From CAYJIL01 sp964370235 (GTDB lineage Bacteria; Bacteroidota; Bacteroidia; Bacteroidales; Rikenellaceae), in NCBI GenBank assembly GCA_964370235.1, contig CAYJIL010000017.1, positions 1-31,437 on the forward strand: a stretch of DNA of 31,437 nucleotides, written 5' to 3'. A program made the translations under genes and the position numbers. Below, piece by piece: positions 1 through 7,281 of this stretch; within the stretch, counting starts at the first letter, position 1; every line of letters starts with the position of its first letter. Under the pieces are notes generated by a model. It did not search any database, was not told the DNA's origin, and worked only from the letters and a program-made list of their open reading frames with translations.

Positions 1-83
1 ACCGTGAGGAGGTGATAAAACGTATTACCTATGACCGTCACCACAATAAGGGAGGTAGTAACCTATACTACCAAAAAAATTAA
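1..83 (+). CDS. Possible 3' end of an unidentified gene running in from the left edge
   Basis: The third forward frame is open from the left edge to a TAA at 81-83. The visible C-terminus is 26 residues, beginning REEVIKRITYDRHH and ending LYYQKN. The composition looks protein-like. If real, the gene converges on the TonB receptor gene and the two overlap by about 4 nt at their stop codons. I do not recognise the product. The stretch is too short to exclude a chance open frame, and it also contains two small inverted repeats (11-29 and 54-72). Confidence 0.4.
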   Translation, partial: REEVIKRITYDRHHNKGGSNLYYQKN

Positions 84-1978
84 AACCCGAAGTCCACTCC
101 TACCATTACAGTAGTCCCAGCCATTGGAAATCCATAATTAATTTCATAACTCTGATTAAGCAAATTTTCACCCCTAACATTAAGCCTAACCACATCGCTA
201 AGCTCATAAGCACATCTCAAGTTCCACAGCGTAAAAGGATCCTCTTTCACACTATTTTGCCCAGTGCGAGTATATAGCCCAGCAATATGCTGCACTCCTG
301 TCGATACCCACCACTTGTCCTTGATGTAATCTACACCAGCATATAGTTTATGCTCGGGAGCTGCTATAACCTTATACTCCATATCTAGGTAACTATAATT
401 AGCCGATAGGCTAACACTATTACACACTTGGTATCGTCCGCTTAGCTCGACTCCCCAGTTCTTTATTTCGCCAGTGTTCTCAAACTTGGGGCGACCATCC
501 ACCTGTACGCTCTCTATCATATTCTCGCCATCAATATAAAACAGTGCTGCTTGGTATGATAGCCTACCACCTAGCAGGCGTTCTTGCCACGATAGCTCAT
601 AGCTCCATAGCTCCTCGGGGTTAAGGTCGGGGTTTTGTGTGGCGAACATATACATTTCACGAATAGTAGGATTGCGAAAACCTTTGCTCGCAATTGCCTT
701 TATCTCGCTAGTTTGGCTTGTCTTTATAGACGTTCCAAGCTGAGGAATAAGAAACGTACCTGTCTTTGAGTGCTCGTCTACCCTTAGACCTACATTAAAA
801 GTAACAATATCGCCCAATCCTTGACGAATATCTACATAGGCGGCTACGTTATCCTCGGTAACATCGGCAAGCGATTTTTCGCTACCATCAAAGTATTGAT
901 TATCTGCCTTACCTCCAAATTTTTGGTAATCGACACCAAACGTAATATCATTACGCTTTAGCAAGTGTACCGATTGATATGCACTTGCGCCCACCATCAA
1001 GTCGTGTGAATCGAAAAGATAGTCTTGGGGTTGTGCACCATCAAAATAACCATTGTTAATGTTATGATGCCCCCAGTTGTAGAATAGCTTTAGTGCACCC
1101 GATGTTTTGTCGTAGTTGTTCTCGAGCGATAGCGATGCCATTCCTCTGGTAATGCGAGAGTCGTTGTCGATAATTGGCTTTGACTCCTCGCCCGGGTTCG
1201 AGGCATTGTAGTGTGTAAGGCTAAGGTCGCCAAATAGCTTCCATCGGTTTGAAAACTCGTAGCCCACCTTTGCATAACCACCATACTGCTCAAAATCCAT
1301 GTTGGGGCGATGACCGTCGCTACTATTGTATGAACCAACTATTTGTGCTGTTAGTTTACCGCTCTTTATAGTAGAGCTAGTCTCGCTAGTGAACGAATTG
1401 TACGAGCCATAGGCAAGCTTAGTTGCACCCTGAACCCCATCTTGCGATGGCGTTTTTGTTAATATGTTAATAACACCACCCATAGCGTTCGAGCCATAAA
1501 GCATAGACGCAGGACCACGCACTACCTCCACTCTTTGTGCCATCATTGTTTGGTAGGCATCGGCAATTGGGTGTCCCATAAGCCCCATGTATTGTGGATG
1601 CCCATCGATAAGCACCAACATACCTGTTGTGGGCGAGCCACCTATGCCTCGCATCTTCATTCCGCCCGAGCCGCCAGTCGATACTCCATAGCCCATAATA
1701 CCACGTGCAGTGGTGAATAATCCCGGTATCTGTTCGGTAAGCGAAGGCAGAATTGATGGTTCGAGCCTAGAATCCATTTGGTGGTGATCGATAATCGAAA
1801 TATTGAGAGGTAGATTGCGTATGCTCTCGCTATCTCTTGTTCCCGTTACCACCACTTCGTCAATGGCTAGTTGTTTAGTAGTGTCTTGTTTGGTATCCTT
1901 AATCTCTTGTGCATAAGCACCAAAGGATAGGGGTAGCAGTAGTAGCCACCCCATTATCTTCCTATTTGTCATCAACAT
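80..1978 (-). CDS. TonB-dependent outer-membrane receptor
   Basis: Encodes a 632-residue receptor that should take up a scarce ligand across the outer membrane using TonB energy. The N-terminus is a signal peptide (about residues 1-23, cut after AYA). A TonB-box-like IDEVVVTG follows at 39-46. The plug domain (about 45-175) includes MRGIGGSP, VLIDGHP and VEVVRGPASMLYGSNAMGGVINI. The rest is a beta-barrel ending in aromatic Phe (VDFGF), as expected for BAM recognition. The length matches siderophore/BtuB-type receptors and not the roughly 1000-residue SusC type. ATG at residue 3 is an alternative start. It is the last gene of a six-gene minus-strand block, 14 nt after the aldo/keto reductase. 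The ligand cannot be read from sequence; cobalamin, iron chelates or another cofactor are possible. Confidence 0.93.
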   Translation of the reverse strand: MLMTNRKIMGWLLLLPLSFGAYAQEIKDTKQDTTKQLAIDEVVVTGTRDSESIRNLPLNISIIDHHQMDSRLEPSILPSLTEQIPGLFTTARGIMGYGVSTGGSGGMKMRGIGGSPTTGMLVLIDGHPQYMGLMGHPIADAYQTMMAQRVEVVRGPASMLYGSNAMGGVINILTKTPSQDGVQGATKLAYGSYNSFTSETSSTIKSGKLTAQIVGSYNSSDGHRPNMDFEQYGGYAKVGYEFSNRWKLFGDLSLTHYNASNPGEESKPIIDNDSRITRGMASLSLENNYDKTSGALKLFYNWGHHNINNGYFDGAQPQDYLFDSHDLMVGASAYQSVHLLKRNDITFGVDYQKFGGKADNQYFDGSEKSLADVTEDNVAAYVDIRQGLGDIVTFNVGLRVDEHSKTGTFLIPQLGTSIKTSQTSEIKAIASKGFRNPTIREMYMFATQNPDLNPEELWSYELSWQERLLGGRLSYQAALFYIDGENMIESVQVDGRPKFENTGEIKNWGVELSGRYQVCNSVSLSANYSYLDMEYKVIAAPEHKLYAGVDYIKDKWWVSTGVQHIAGLYTRTGQNSVKEDPFTLWNLRCAYELSDVVRLNVRGENLLNQSYEINYGFPMAGTTVMVGVDFGF

Positions 1979-1992
1979 ATAGTTTGTGTAGT

Positions 1993-3363
1993 TTATAATC
2001 CGTTTTTAGCAGTTCTCAATCCCTTTACATAGGCATCAATCTTGTGCAGGTCGGCTACTATATCAATTTTTTGTGGACACATCGGAATGCAATCGCCACA
2101 GCCAGTACACCTGTCGGCTTGGCGCAGTTTTGGAGTGCTACGATCATATCCAATCAAGAACTCTCGGCGTGCCTTTGCATAGGCTGGGTCGTTGCTATCC
2201 TTAATAATTATCTCCTCAAAGATGCACTTGTTGTAGTGTAGTAAGATGGCAGGAATATCGAGTCCATATGGGCACGGCATACAATATTTGCAGTCGTTAC
2301 ACGGAATGGCTTTGTACTCCATAATCATTCTTGCTGCCTCGTCTAGCATCTTTAGATTATCTTCGGTCAATGGTTTTAGGGGCGAATAGCTACGAATATT
2401 ATCTTGTAGGTGCTCCATATATGTCATACCACTAAGCACGGTGATAACCCTAGGTGAGCTACCAGCATATCTGAATGCCCATGATGCAATCGAACGATTG
2501 GGCTCGGCTTTCTTATACTGTGCCGCTATGTATTCGGGCACCGATGCAAGCCTACCCCCAAGCAGAGGCTCCATTACAACCACGGGAATATCTCGTTTTG
2601 CCAGCTCGTCATATAGATATGAGGCGTTTTGGTTGCTCGAATTAATCTCGTTGGCATAATCCCAGTCTAGGTAGTTAAGCTGAATTTGAACAAAATCCCA
2701 CTTTACTTGGTCATGCCTAGCTAGCATATCGTCATACTCCTTTATGTCGCCATGGTACGAGAAACCTAGGTTGCGAATACGCCCTTTTGCTCGCTCCTCA
2801 ATCAAGAAATCTAACATTCCATTGTCTAAGAAACGCTTTTGGGCATTGTTACCCACAACGTGTAGCAAAAGGTAATCTATATAATCTACCTTTAGGTACT
2901 TGAACGAGTTTTCGTATATTTTCATCGAATTCTCTCTATCCCAAGTCGAAGGGTCAAAGTTCGATAACTTTGTAGCAATGTAGTAGCTGTCACGAGGGTG
3001 GCGGCTAAGTGCTTCGCCCATTGTGCGTTCGCTCCATCCTTGTAGGTATGCAGGCGATGTGTCAAAGTAGTTTACACCATGCTCTATGGCGTAGTCTACT
3101 AGCTCGTTAACAGCTTCTTGATCTACAATGTTACCATTCTCGGCAGGGCTGCTAAGCAGTGGCCATCGCATACATCCATAGCCCAGTAGCGATATTTTAT
3201 CACCTTTGGGGGTGTTGCGATACTCCATTTTCCCTTTGGGCACTTCGCCCAGCGGCGAATCTTGTTCTTGTTGGTTACCACTTGCACAGCCAACAAAGCT
3301 AAGCGCAGTAGCACCTCCAACAACCTTCAAAAAATCCTTTCTATTTATATTATTTTTAGCCAT
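1993..3363 (-). CDS. Lipoprotein aldo/keto reductase with C-terminal ferredoxin-type domain
   Basis: A 456-residue protein joining an aldo/keto reductase barrel (about 50-345) to a C-terminal 2x[4Fe-4S] domain. The AKR tetrad is visible as D101 (NYFDTSPAY), Y106, K132 (ATKLSN) and H168 (YLLLHVVG). Cluster ligands are C355/C358/C361/C364 and C419/C422/C425/C429. The N-terminus has a Tat-like NRKDFLK motif (RK, not RR), a hydrophobic stretch and a lipobox ending at C26 (SFVGC), so it is probably membrane-anchored outside the cytoplasm. Family members are usually annotated as 4Fe-4S aldo/keto reductases with unknown substrate. It lies 14 nt after the Fe-S membrane protein, which could be its electron partner (inference). 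Confidence 0.9.
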   Translation of the reverse strand: MAKNNINRKDFLKVVGGATALSFVGCASGNQQEQDSPLGEVPKGKMEYRNTPKGDKISLLGYGCMRWPLLSSPAENGNIVDQEAVNELVDYAIEHGVNYFDTSPAYLQGWSERTMGEALSRHPRDSYYIATKLSNFDPSTWDRENSMKIYENSFKYLKVDYIDYLLLHVVGNNAQKRFLDNGMLDFLIEERAKGRIRNLGFSYHGDIKEYDDMLARHDQVKWDFVQIQLNYLDWDYANEINSSNQNASYLYDELAKRDIPVVVMEPLLGGRLASVPEYIAAQYKKAEPNRSIASWAFRYAGSSPRVITVLSGMTYMEHLQDNIRSYSPLKPLTEDNLKMLDEAARMIMEYKAIPCNDCKYCMPCPYGLDIPAILLHYNKCIFEEIIIKDSNDPAYAKARREFLIGYDRSTPKLRQADRCTGCGDCIPMCPQKIDIVADLHKIDAYVKGLRTAKNGL

Positions 3364-3377
3364 ATCTTTAGTGTGGG

Positions 3378-4877
3378 TTAAATTGTTCGGTGAAGGTTGT
3401 TACCCTCGACATAAATTGCACTTATTGGGCTTGATGGACAAAGGTTCTCACAAGCTCCACAGCCAATACAACGCTCGTGATCTATCACAGGAACAGGATA
3501 GTCAAAGCCCTTATCTACCATTTGAATGGCTTGAGTCGGGCACTGTCTCTTGCAATTGTAGCACTCTTTTTTGTCTCTTATGATAATACACCTTTGCTCG
3601 CTCCATACTGCACGACCAATTTGTGTTGCCGACTTATCGGCTAGGCTAATCTCTTTTATTGCACCAGCAGGACATACTGTCGAGCAAGTATTACACTCGG
3701 GACGACAATAGCCATGTGTAAACGACATTTGTGGCTGCATAAAATTCTCTAGCTTGCTCGATGGCTTGAGAACACCATTTGGGCATGCCGAAACACACAA
3801 CTGGCAAGCCGTACAGTGGCGAGTGAAGTTGCGTTGTGAGTGTGAACCCGGAGGCGTGATAGGGCTTGTGCGATTTGGGTCTTTCTTGCCAATAATATCG
3901 GCTAAACCGCCATCTACTTTCATCTCTACCTGCTTGGGTAGCACTTGTGCTTTGGCTACCGATGCCGCAACAATAAGCGTTGAGGTTAAAAACTCTTTGC
4001 GACCATTTGTGCTAGTTTGCTCTTTTGGCTCAGGCGAAACGGTGCATGCTTGCTTTTGCTTGCAACCAGCAGCAAAACTAACAGCACTCTTTTTGCACAC
4101 ATCAATACAGTTCATGCAACTAACACATCGGCTATGATCTATCTTCATGTTCTTTATATCGATGCACGATGATTTGCAATTACGCTCACATAGCGTACAG
4201 CCATTGCATTTGTCTTTGTCGATATTTATTTTTAGAATCGAAAAACGAGAGATAAACCCAAGGAACGTACCCACGGGACATACCGTGTTACAGTATGTCC
4301 TACCACCTCGCCAAGCAAGAATGCTTACAATAATAATTGAAACAACTGCCACTATAAGCGTAGGAATCGACCTAATCCACACCTCTTGTGAGTAGAACGC
4401 ATAGCTATCTGCCTGTTGTGCAAAGTGGGCTAGTACGTTATTGCCAAGTATCCACACTGGTTGTAGTATATTGTTGGCTGCTCTACCAAATATAGCATAG
4501 GGGTCGAGTAGCGATACCACTACCGAAACAGATATTACTATGGCTACTACATATACACCTAGCGTTGCAAGTCTAAGCACACACTTAGCCTTTTCGAACT
4601 TGTATGGTAGTTTTTTACCTCGTTTCCCTAGTCTAGCAACTAGGTCTTGATATACACCCAAAGGGCATATTACCGAACAGTACATCCTGCCAAGTAGCAG
4701 GGTGAGAACAAGCAAAATAATAATTGGCACAAGGCTATGGGCTAGCATGGCAGGCATAAACTGTATTTTGGCAAGCCACCCTAACCAAGCGTGCAGAGTT
4801 CCCGTAAAATCGAGAAACAGCAAGCTGATAGCTACAAAAAATATTGCAGCTATCGTTCTTCTTATACTCTTTAGCAT
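3378..4877 (-). CDS. NapH/NapG-like fused membrane polyferredoxin
   Basis: A 499-residue integral membrane iron-sulfur protein. The N-terminal NapH-like half has about five membrane helices and two GRxYCxxxCPxG motifs (63-74, 192-203), then two cluster motifs (C224/227/230/234 and C251/254/257/261). At 292-310 there is an internal Tat-signal-like segment (GRKEFLTSTLIVAASVAKA). It is followed by a NapG-like soluble part with four more cluster motifs, near C355-365, C391-402, C430-446 and C470-480. This looks like a fusion of a membrane quinol-side protein with an exported polyferredoxin. Expected role: moving electrons between the membrane and an envelope reductase. There is a 3-nt gap to the upstream S-component-like gene, so co-transcription is near certain. 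Confidence 0.9.
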   Translation of the reverse strand: MLKSIRRTIAAIFFVAISLLFLDFTGTLHAWLGWLAKIQFMPAMLAHSLVPIIILLVLTLLLGRMYCSVICPLGVYQDLVARLGKRGKKLPYKFEKAKCVLRLATLGVYVVAIVISVSVVVSLLDPYAIFGRAANNILQPVWILGNNVLAHFAQQADSYAFYSQEVWIRSIPTLIVAVVSIIIVSILAWRGGRTYCNTVCPVGTFLGFISRFSILKINIDKDKCNGCTLCERNCKSSCIDIKNMKIDHSRCVSCMNCIDVCKKSAVSFAAGCKQKQACTVSPEPKEQTSTNGRKEFLTSTLIVAASVAKAQVLPKQVEMKVDGGLADIIGKKDPNRTSPITPPGSHSQRNFTRHCTACQLCVSACPNGVLKPSSKLENFMQPQMSFTHGYCRPECNTCSTVCPAGAIKEISLADKSATQIGRAVWSEQRCIIIRDKKECYNCKRQCPTQAIQMVDKGFDYPVPVIDHERCIGCGACENLCPSSPISAIYVEGNNLHRTI

Positions 4878-4880
4878 AGT

Positions 4881-5390
4881 CTACTTGTTTATTAGATATT
4901 TAATAAATAAATAACCTCCAAAAATTTGCAGAGCCATACCCGGAATACCTATGCTAAAGTCCTGAAATGCAAGTGCCAAATCTTGTACGATTATCCACTC
5001 TGCAAGCGAACCTACTATCTGGTATGATAGAACCACCAACACTAGTATTGGTAGCGAAATACGCTTAAAGTAGCTAGCCGCAAAGCCTGCTGCTAGTGCC
5101 AAGAATGTTGATTTAAGCAGAATTGCCGAAAGAACACCCACTGCTGGCATTCCAAATAATAGATGATTTACGATGGGCGATAGAACAGCAGTCAAAAGAC
5201 CAACCTTTACACCATACTTATACGAAGCTATAAGTGTAAAGAAGTAGATTGGTAGCCAAATAAATCCTCCCTGTGGGATGAGATGAGCGATTTGTGGTAG
5301 GATGATGTTGCCTGCAACAAAAAGCGCAATAAATAAATAGGTTTTAGCCGTGCTATAACCTAAGTTGTAAAGTTTAATGCTTTTCTCCAT
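4881..5390 (-). CDS. ECF-type transporter S-component-like membrane protein
   Basis: A 169-residue, very hydrophobic protein with about five to six predicted membrane helices (near 14-33, 40-58, 62-80, 84-105, 112-130, 138-165). Size and layout match substrate-binding S components of energy-coupling factor transporters, which bind vitamins or metals and share an ATPase module encoded elsewhere. No A or T component genes are in the window. It sits 37 nt after the DUF1893 gene and 3 nt before the Fe-S membrane protein. The presence of a TonB receptor in the same block suggests a two-membrane uptake route for one ligand (inference). Some NapH-linked operons carry similar small membrane proteins, so a non-transport role is possible. 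Confidence 0.68.
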   Translation of the reverse strand: MEKSIKLYNLGYSTAKTYLFIALFVAGNIILPQIAHLIPQGGFIWLPIYFFTLIASYKYGVKVGLLTAVLSPIVNHLLFGMPAVGVLSAILLKSTFLALAAGFAASYFKRISLPILVLVVLSYQIVGSLAEWIIVQDLALAFQDFSIGIPGMALQIFGGYLFIKYLINK

Positions 5391-5427
5391 AAGAAATAGT
5401 TTTTATAGTTTGATGATAATTCGTTTG

Positions 5428-5850
5428 TTAGTTGTTTGCTGCCCTCCTTTTCTTTATTGCGTTAATAATATTGGCTGGGCAATCAATTTGTGCCGACTCT
5501 TTTTCGAGTGGGCACCAGTCGGTTCCTTTGCGATTGATAATGTGATCTACTTGTTTGCCATAGCTTAGCTTTATATCTTTGCCTTTTAGTAGGTCGAGTG
5601 CACCACTGCTGATGATTTCGGTGTATAGCTCTGCTACTTTGCCTTCGATTACTATTGCTGCCGCTGCTCGTCCAATTATTTTATCGGCTACCATTGCTCC
5701 CTCCAAAAACTGTGTGTCGCTCTCTAATAGGTCGAACAAATCTTTTACTCCACCCCGATGAAAGGTGCGAATCTCTTTGTTGTATACAACACACGAACAC
5801 TTTTGGTTGCGTAGTATCTCTACCAAATATTTTATATCGACTTCTTGCAT
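5428..5850 (-). CDS. DUF1893 family protein (deaminase-like fold)
   Basis: A 140-residue protein if translation starts at the ATG at 5850, one nucleotide after the upstream esterase stop. A longer reading frame to 5952 exists but overlaps the esterase gene by about 100 nt and adds non-conserved residues, so I reject it. Visible family features are KCSCVVYNKEIRTF at 17-30, RGGVKDLFDLLE, the alanine-rich helix GRAAAAIV, ELYTEIISSGALDLL and a C-terminal CPLEKE. The family is related to Thermotoga TM1506, whose structure has a cytidine-deaminase-like fold (from memory). No substrate is known. The Cys pair C18/C20 and a late Cys could bind metal or have redox roles (inference). It belongs to the envelope redox/uptake block. 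Confidence 0.82.
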   Translation of the reverse strand: MQEVDIKYLVEILRNQKCSCVVYNKEIRTFHRGGVKDLFDLLESDTQFLEGAMVADKIIGRAAAAIVIEGKVAELYTEIISSGALDLLKGKDIKLSYGKQVDHIINRKGTDWCPLEKESAQIDCPANIINAIKKRRAANN

Positions 5851-5851
5851 C

Positions 5852-6646
5852 CTAGTTAGATTGTGAGAATAACCATTCCATAAAATCGGGAGTGTTAAAT
5901 GCTGGGTTCCAGCTGTCGTGTCCAACTCCTCTAAACTCGTGCAGGGTAACATCTACGCCAGCCTTTTTCATTGCAAGGTATGCCTCACGTGATAGGGTGC
6001 ATGGTACAACCGAGTCGGCATCGCCATGGTATATGCGCACTTTTACTCCGCCCAAATTGTCTTTTATGCGGCTAGTATCTACTCCGCCACACACTGGAAC
6101 TGCTGCTGCAAAAAAGCCGGGATACCTACATATCATATCGTAGGTAGCCATACCGCCCATAGATAGACCAATTATGTATATGCGATCTTTGTCGATGTTG
6201 TTGTTTGCTACAATATTATCGACAAGCTCCTTTACCGATAGCACCGATGTTGTGCCATTTGGGTATAGGCCAAATAACTCTTCCCACGAAAGCCCTTGTC
6301 TGCTCGATGATTCGGTTATCCAATATTTCGAAGTATCACACTGTGGGTGTAGCACATAGGCAGGGTAGTTTTCTCTGTTGTCGGGCGATGTAAACAAACC
6401 TGCGCCGTGTGTTAGTTGTTTTATGTTGTCGTTGCCTCGTTCGCCAGCTCCGTGCATAAAAAGTACCAAAGGGTATTTTTTGCCTTGCTCCATGTTCTGG
6501 GGAGTAAGCATGCGGTAGGGGAGTTTGATATCGTTAGAGCTAACAAATTCGCCCTTTTTATATTCTGGATAGTTGTAATATGGTGTGTTTTGCCCCATAA
6601 GGTTAATAGATATTGCGAAAAATGCAAGAAATAGTAGTTTTTTCAT
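5852..6646 (-). CDS. Secreted alpha/beta-hydrolase (esterase / dienelactone-hydrolase-like)
   Basis: A 264-residue exported serine hydrolase. I chose ATG 6646, which gives a clean signal peptide (MKKLLFLAFFAISINLMGQ); the frame also reaches a TTG at 6670 that adds only eight residues before the signal. The oxyanion region is LFMHGAGERG. The nucleophile is S162 in GLSMGG, the acid probably D211 in HGDADSVVP, and the base H243 in GVGHDSW. The fold matches phospholipase/carboxylesterase and polyhydroxybutyrate-depolymerase-like esterases often attached to xylan or siderophore esterases. It is the first gene of the six-gene minus-strand block. If the block takes up a ferric chelate, this enzyme could hydrolyse it (speculation). 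Confidence 0.88.
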   Translation of the reverse strand: MKKLLFLAFFAISINLMGQNTPYYNYPEYKKGEFVSSNDIKLPYRMLTPQNMEQGKKYPLVLFMHGAGERGNDNIKQLTHGAGLFTSPDNRENYPAYVLHPQCDTSKYWITESSSRQGLSWEELFGLYPNGTTSVLSVKELVDNIVANNNIDKDRIYIIGLSMGGMATYDMICRYPGFFAAAVPVCGGVDTSRIKDNLGGVKVRIYHGDADSVVPCTLSREAYLAMKKAGVDVTLHEFRGVGHDSWNPAFNTPDFMEWLFSQSN

Positions 6647-6681
6647 ATGCGTAATAGGGTTGTTTTGCAATGATTACATCG

Positions 6682-6713
6682 TAAATTTATAATTTTTTTT
6701 TCAATTTATCAAC
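6682..6713 (-). promoter_or_regulatory. Candidate promoter for the minus-strand six-gene block
   Basis: On the minus strand TAAATTTA (6689-6682) resembles the Bacteroidota -7 box TAnnTTTG. GTTG (6713-6710) lies 20 nt upstream, in the right place for the -33 element. The last base of the -7 box is A instead of G. The transcription start would fall about 30 nt before the esterase ATG. Confidence 0.38.
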
Positions 6714-6730
6714 GAAATATATTAAAATCG

Positions 6731-6738
6731 TATCTTTG
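6731..6738 (+). promoter_or_regulatory. Promoter -7 box (TATCTTTG) directly before the methyltransferase-like gene
   Basis: A perfect TAnnTTTG element ends only 5 nt before the ATG at 6744. No clear -33 TTTG is seen at the usual 19-21 nt spacing. With a normal start site 5-8 nt after the box, the mRNA would be essentially leaderless. Confidence 0.6.
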
Positions 6739-6743
6739 CACTT

Positions 6744-7259
6744 ATGATTAATCTTGTTTATAAAAGATATAATAGATTAAAATATCTATTGCGTGTAAAA
6801 CATTATAGAGGGCGTGACATACACTCTCCCTTTATGTATGGCGTTATGCGTGGTGCACTTATGGGCTCGCATACAAGCCAAACCGAACAACAACCTCTCT
6901 ATCGAGAGTTGCGCATACATGGTTTTCGTTCAAAAGAGGCGGGCAAGTTGACTCGTGTTTATAACTTGTTGGGAATGAATAGATATATCTTTGGTTCGAT
7001 AGGCTATAATGGGCAAGAAATGGTAATTATGCCATATGGTGCTAGTTATGACTCTATTGCCGAGATTGTGTCGTCGGCACTTGTCGATGGCGAAATACGC
7101 TGTGTTGTAGTGCAAGGAATATATAAAACAAAAGAGAGCCGCAAGATGTGGCAAAAATTGATAAGTAGCCACAATGTAGTGGGGGTCGATATATATCGTT
7201 ATGGCCTTGTTTTTGTTAATAGCAATTTACATCAAGAGAGCTATAAGCTAAGAGTATGA
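6744..7259 (+). CDS. Shortened, apparently non-catalytic relative of HGVHSPF-type methyltransferases
   Basis: A 171-residue protein. Residues 20-30 (HYRGRDIHSPF) match the start of a Bacteroidota family of about 250 residues usually annotated as SAM-dependent methyltransferase (RHGVHSPF). The C-terminal part (VVVQGIYKTKES, MWQKLISSHNVVGVDIYRYGLVFVN, ending KLRV) matches that family's end. The middle is much shorter, and I cannot find the SAM-binding ELGxxxG motif or the usual acidic FFDGNH segment. It therefore looks like a reduced or degenerate member, but the frame is intact. It is followed by the cobalamin adenosyltransferase after 22 nt. The start is supported because the conserved motif begins near residue 20. 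Confidence 0.68.
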   Translation: MINLVYKRYNRLKYLLRVKHYRGRDIHSPFMYGVMRGALMGSHTSQTEQQPLYRELRIHGFRSKEAGKLTRVYNLLGMNRYIFGSIGYNGQEMVIMPYGASYDSIAEIVSSALVDGEIRCVVVQGIYKTKESRKMWQKLISSHNVVGVDIYRYGLVFVNSNLHQESYKLRV

Positions 7260-7281
7260 TAATTATTAAAAAGTACAGATA

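Noticed and set aside
54..72. 7-bp hairpin near the left edge as a terminator of the TonB receptor gene
   Set aside because: The stem is short, the minus-strand transcript lacks a U run after it, and the stretch may be coding on the other strand.
80..1978. Assigning the TonB receptor as BtuB (cobalamin)
   Set aside because: Size fits, and other B12-related genes are present, but no ligand-specific motif, BtuFCD genes or riboswitch is visible nearby.
3206..3583. 125-codon forward frame across the start of the AKR gene and end of the polyferredoxin gene
   Set aside because: It lies antisense to two well-supported genes, has no recognisable domain, and its composition mirrors the opposite coding strand.
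5851..5952. Longer N-terminus for the DUF1893 protein
   Set aside because: It would overlap the esterase gene by about 100 nt, and the added residues are not like the family. The ATG at 5850 sits one base after the esterase stop.
6647..6670. TTG start for the esterase
   Set aside because: The ATG at 6646 gives a clean MKK-type signal peptide; the TTG form adds eight residues before it.
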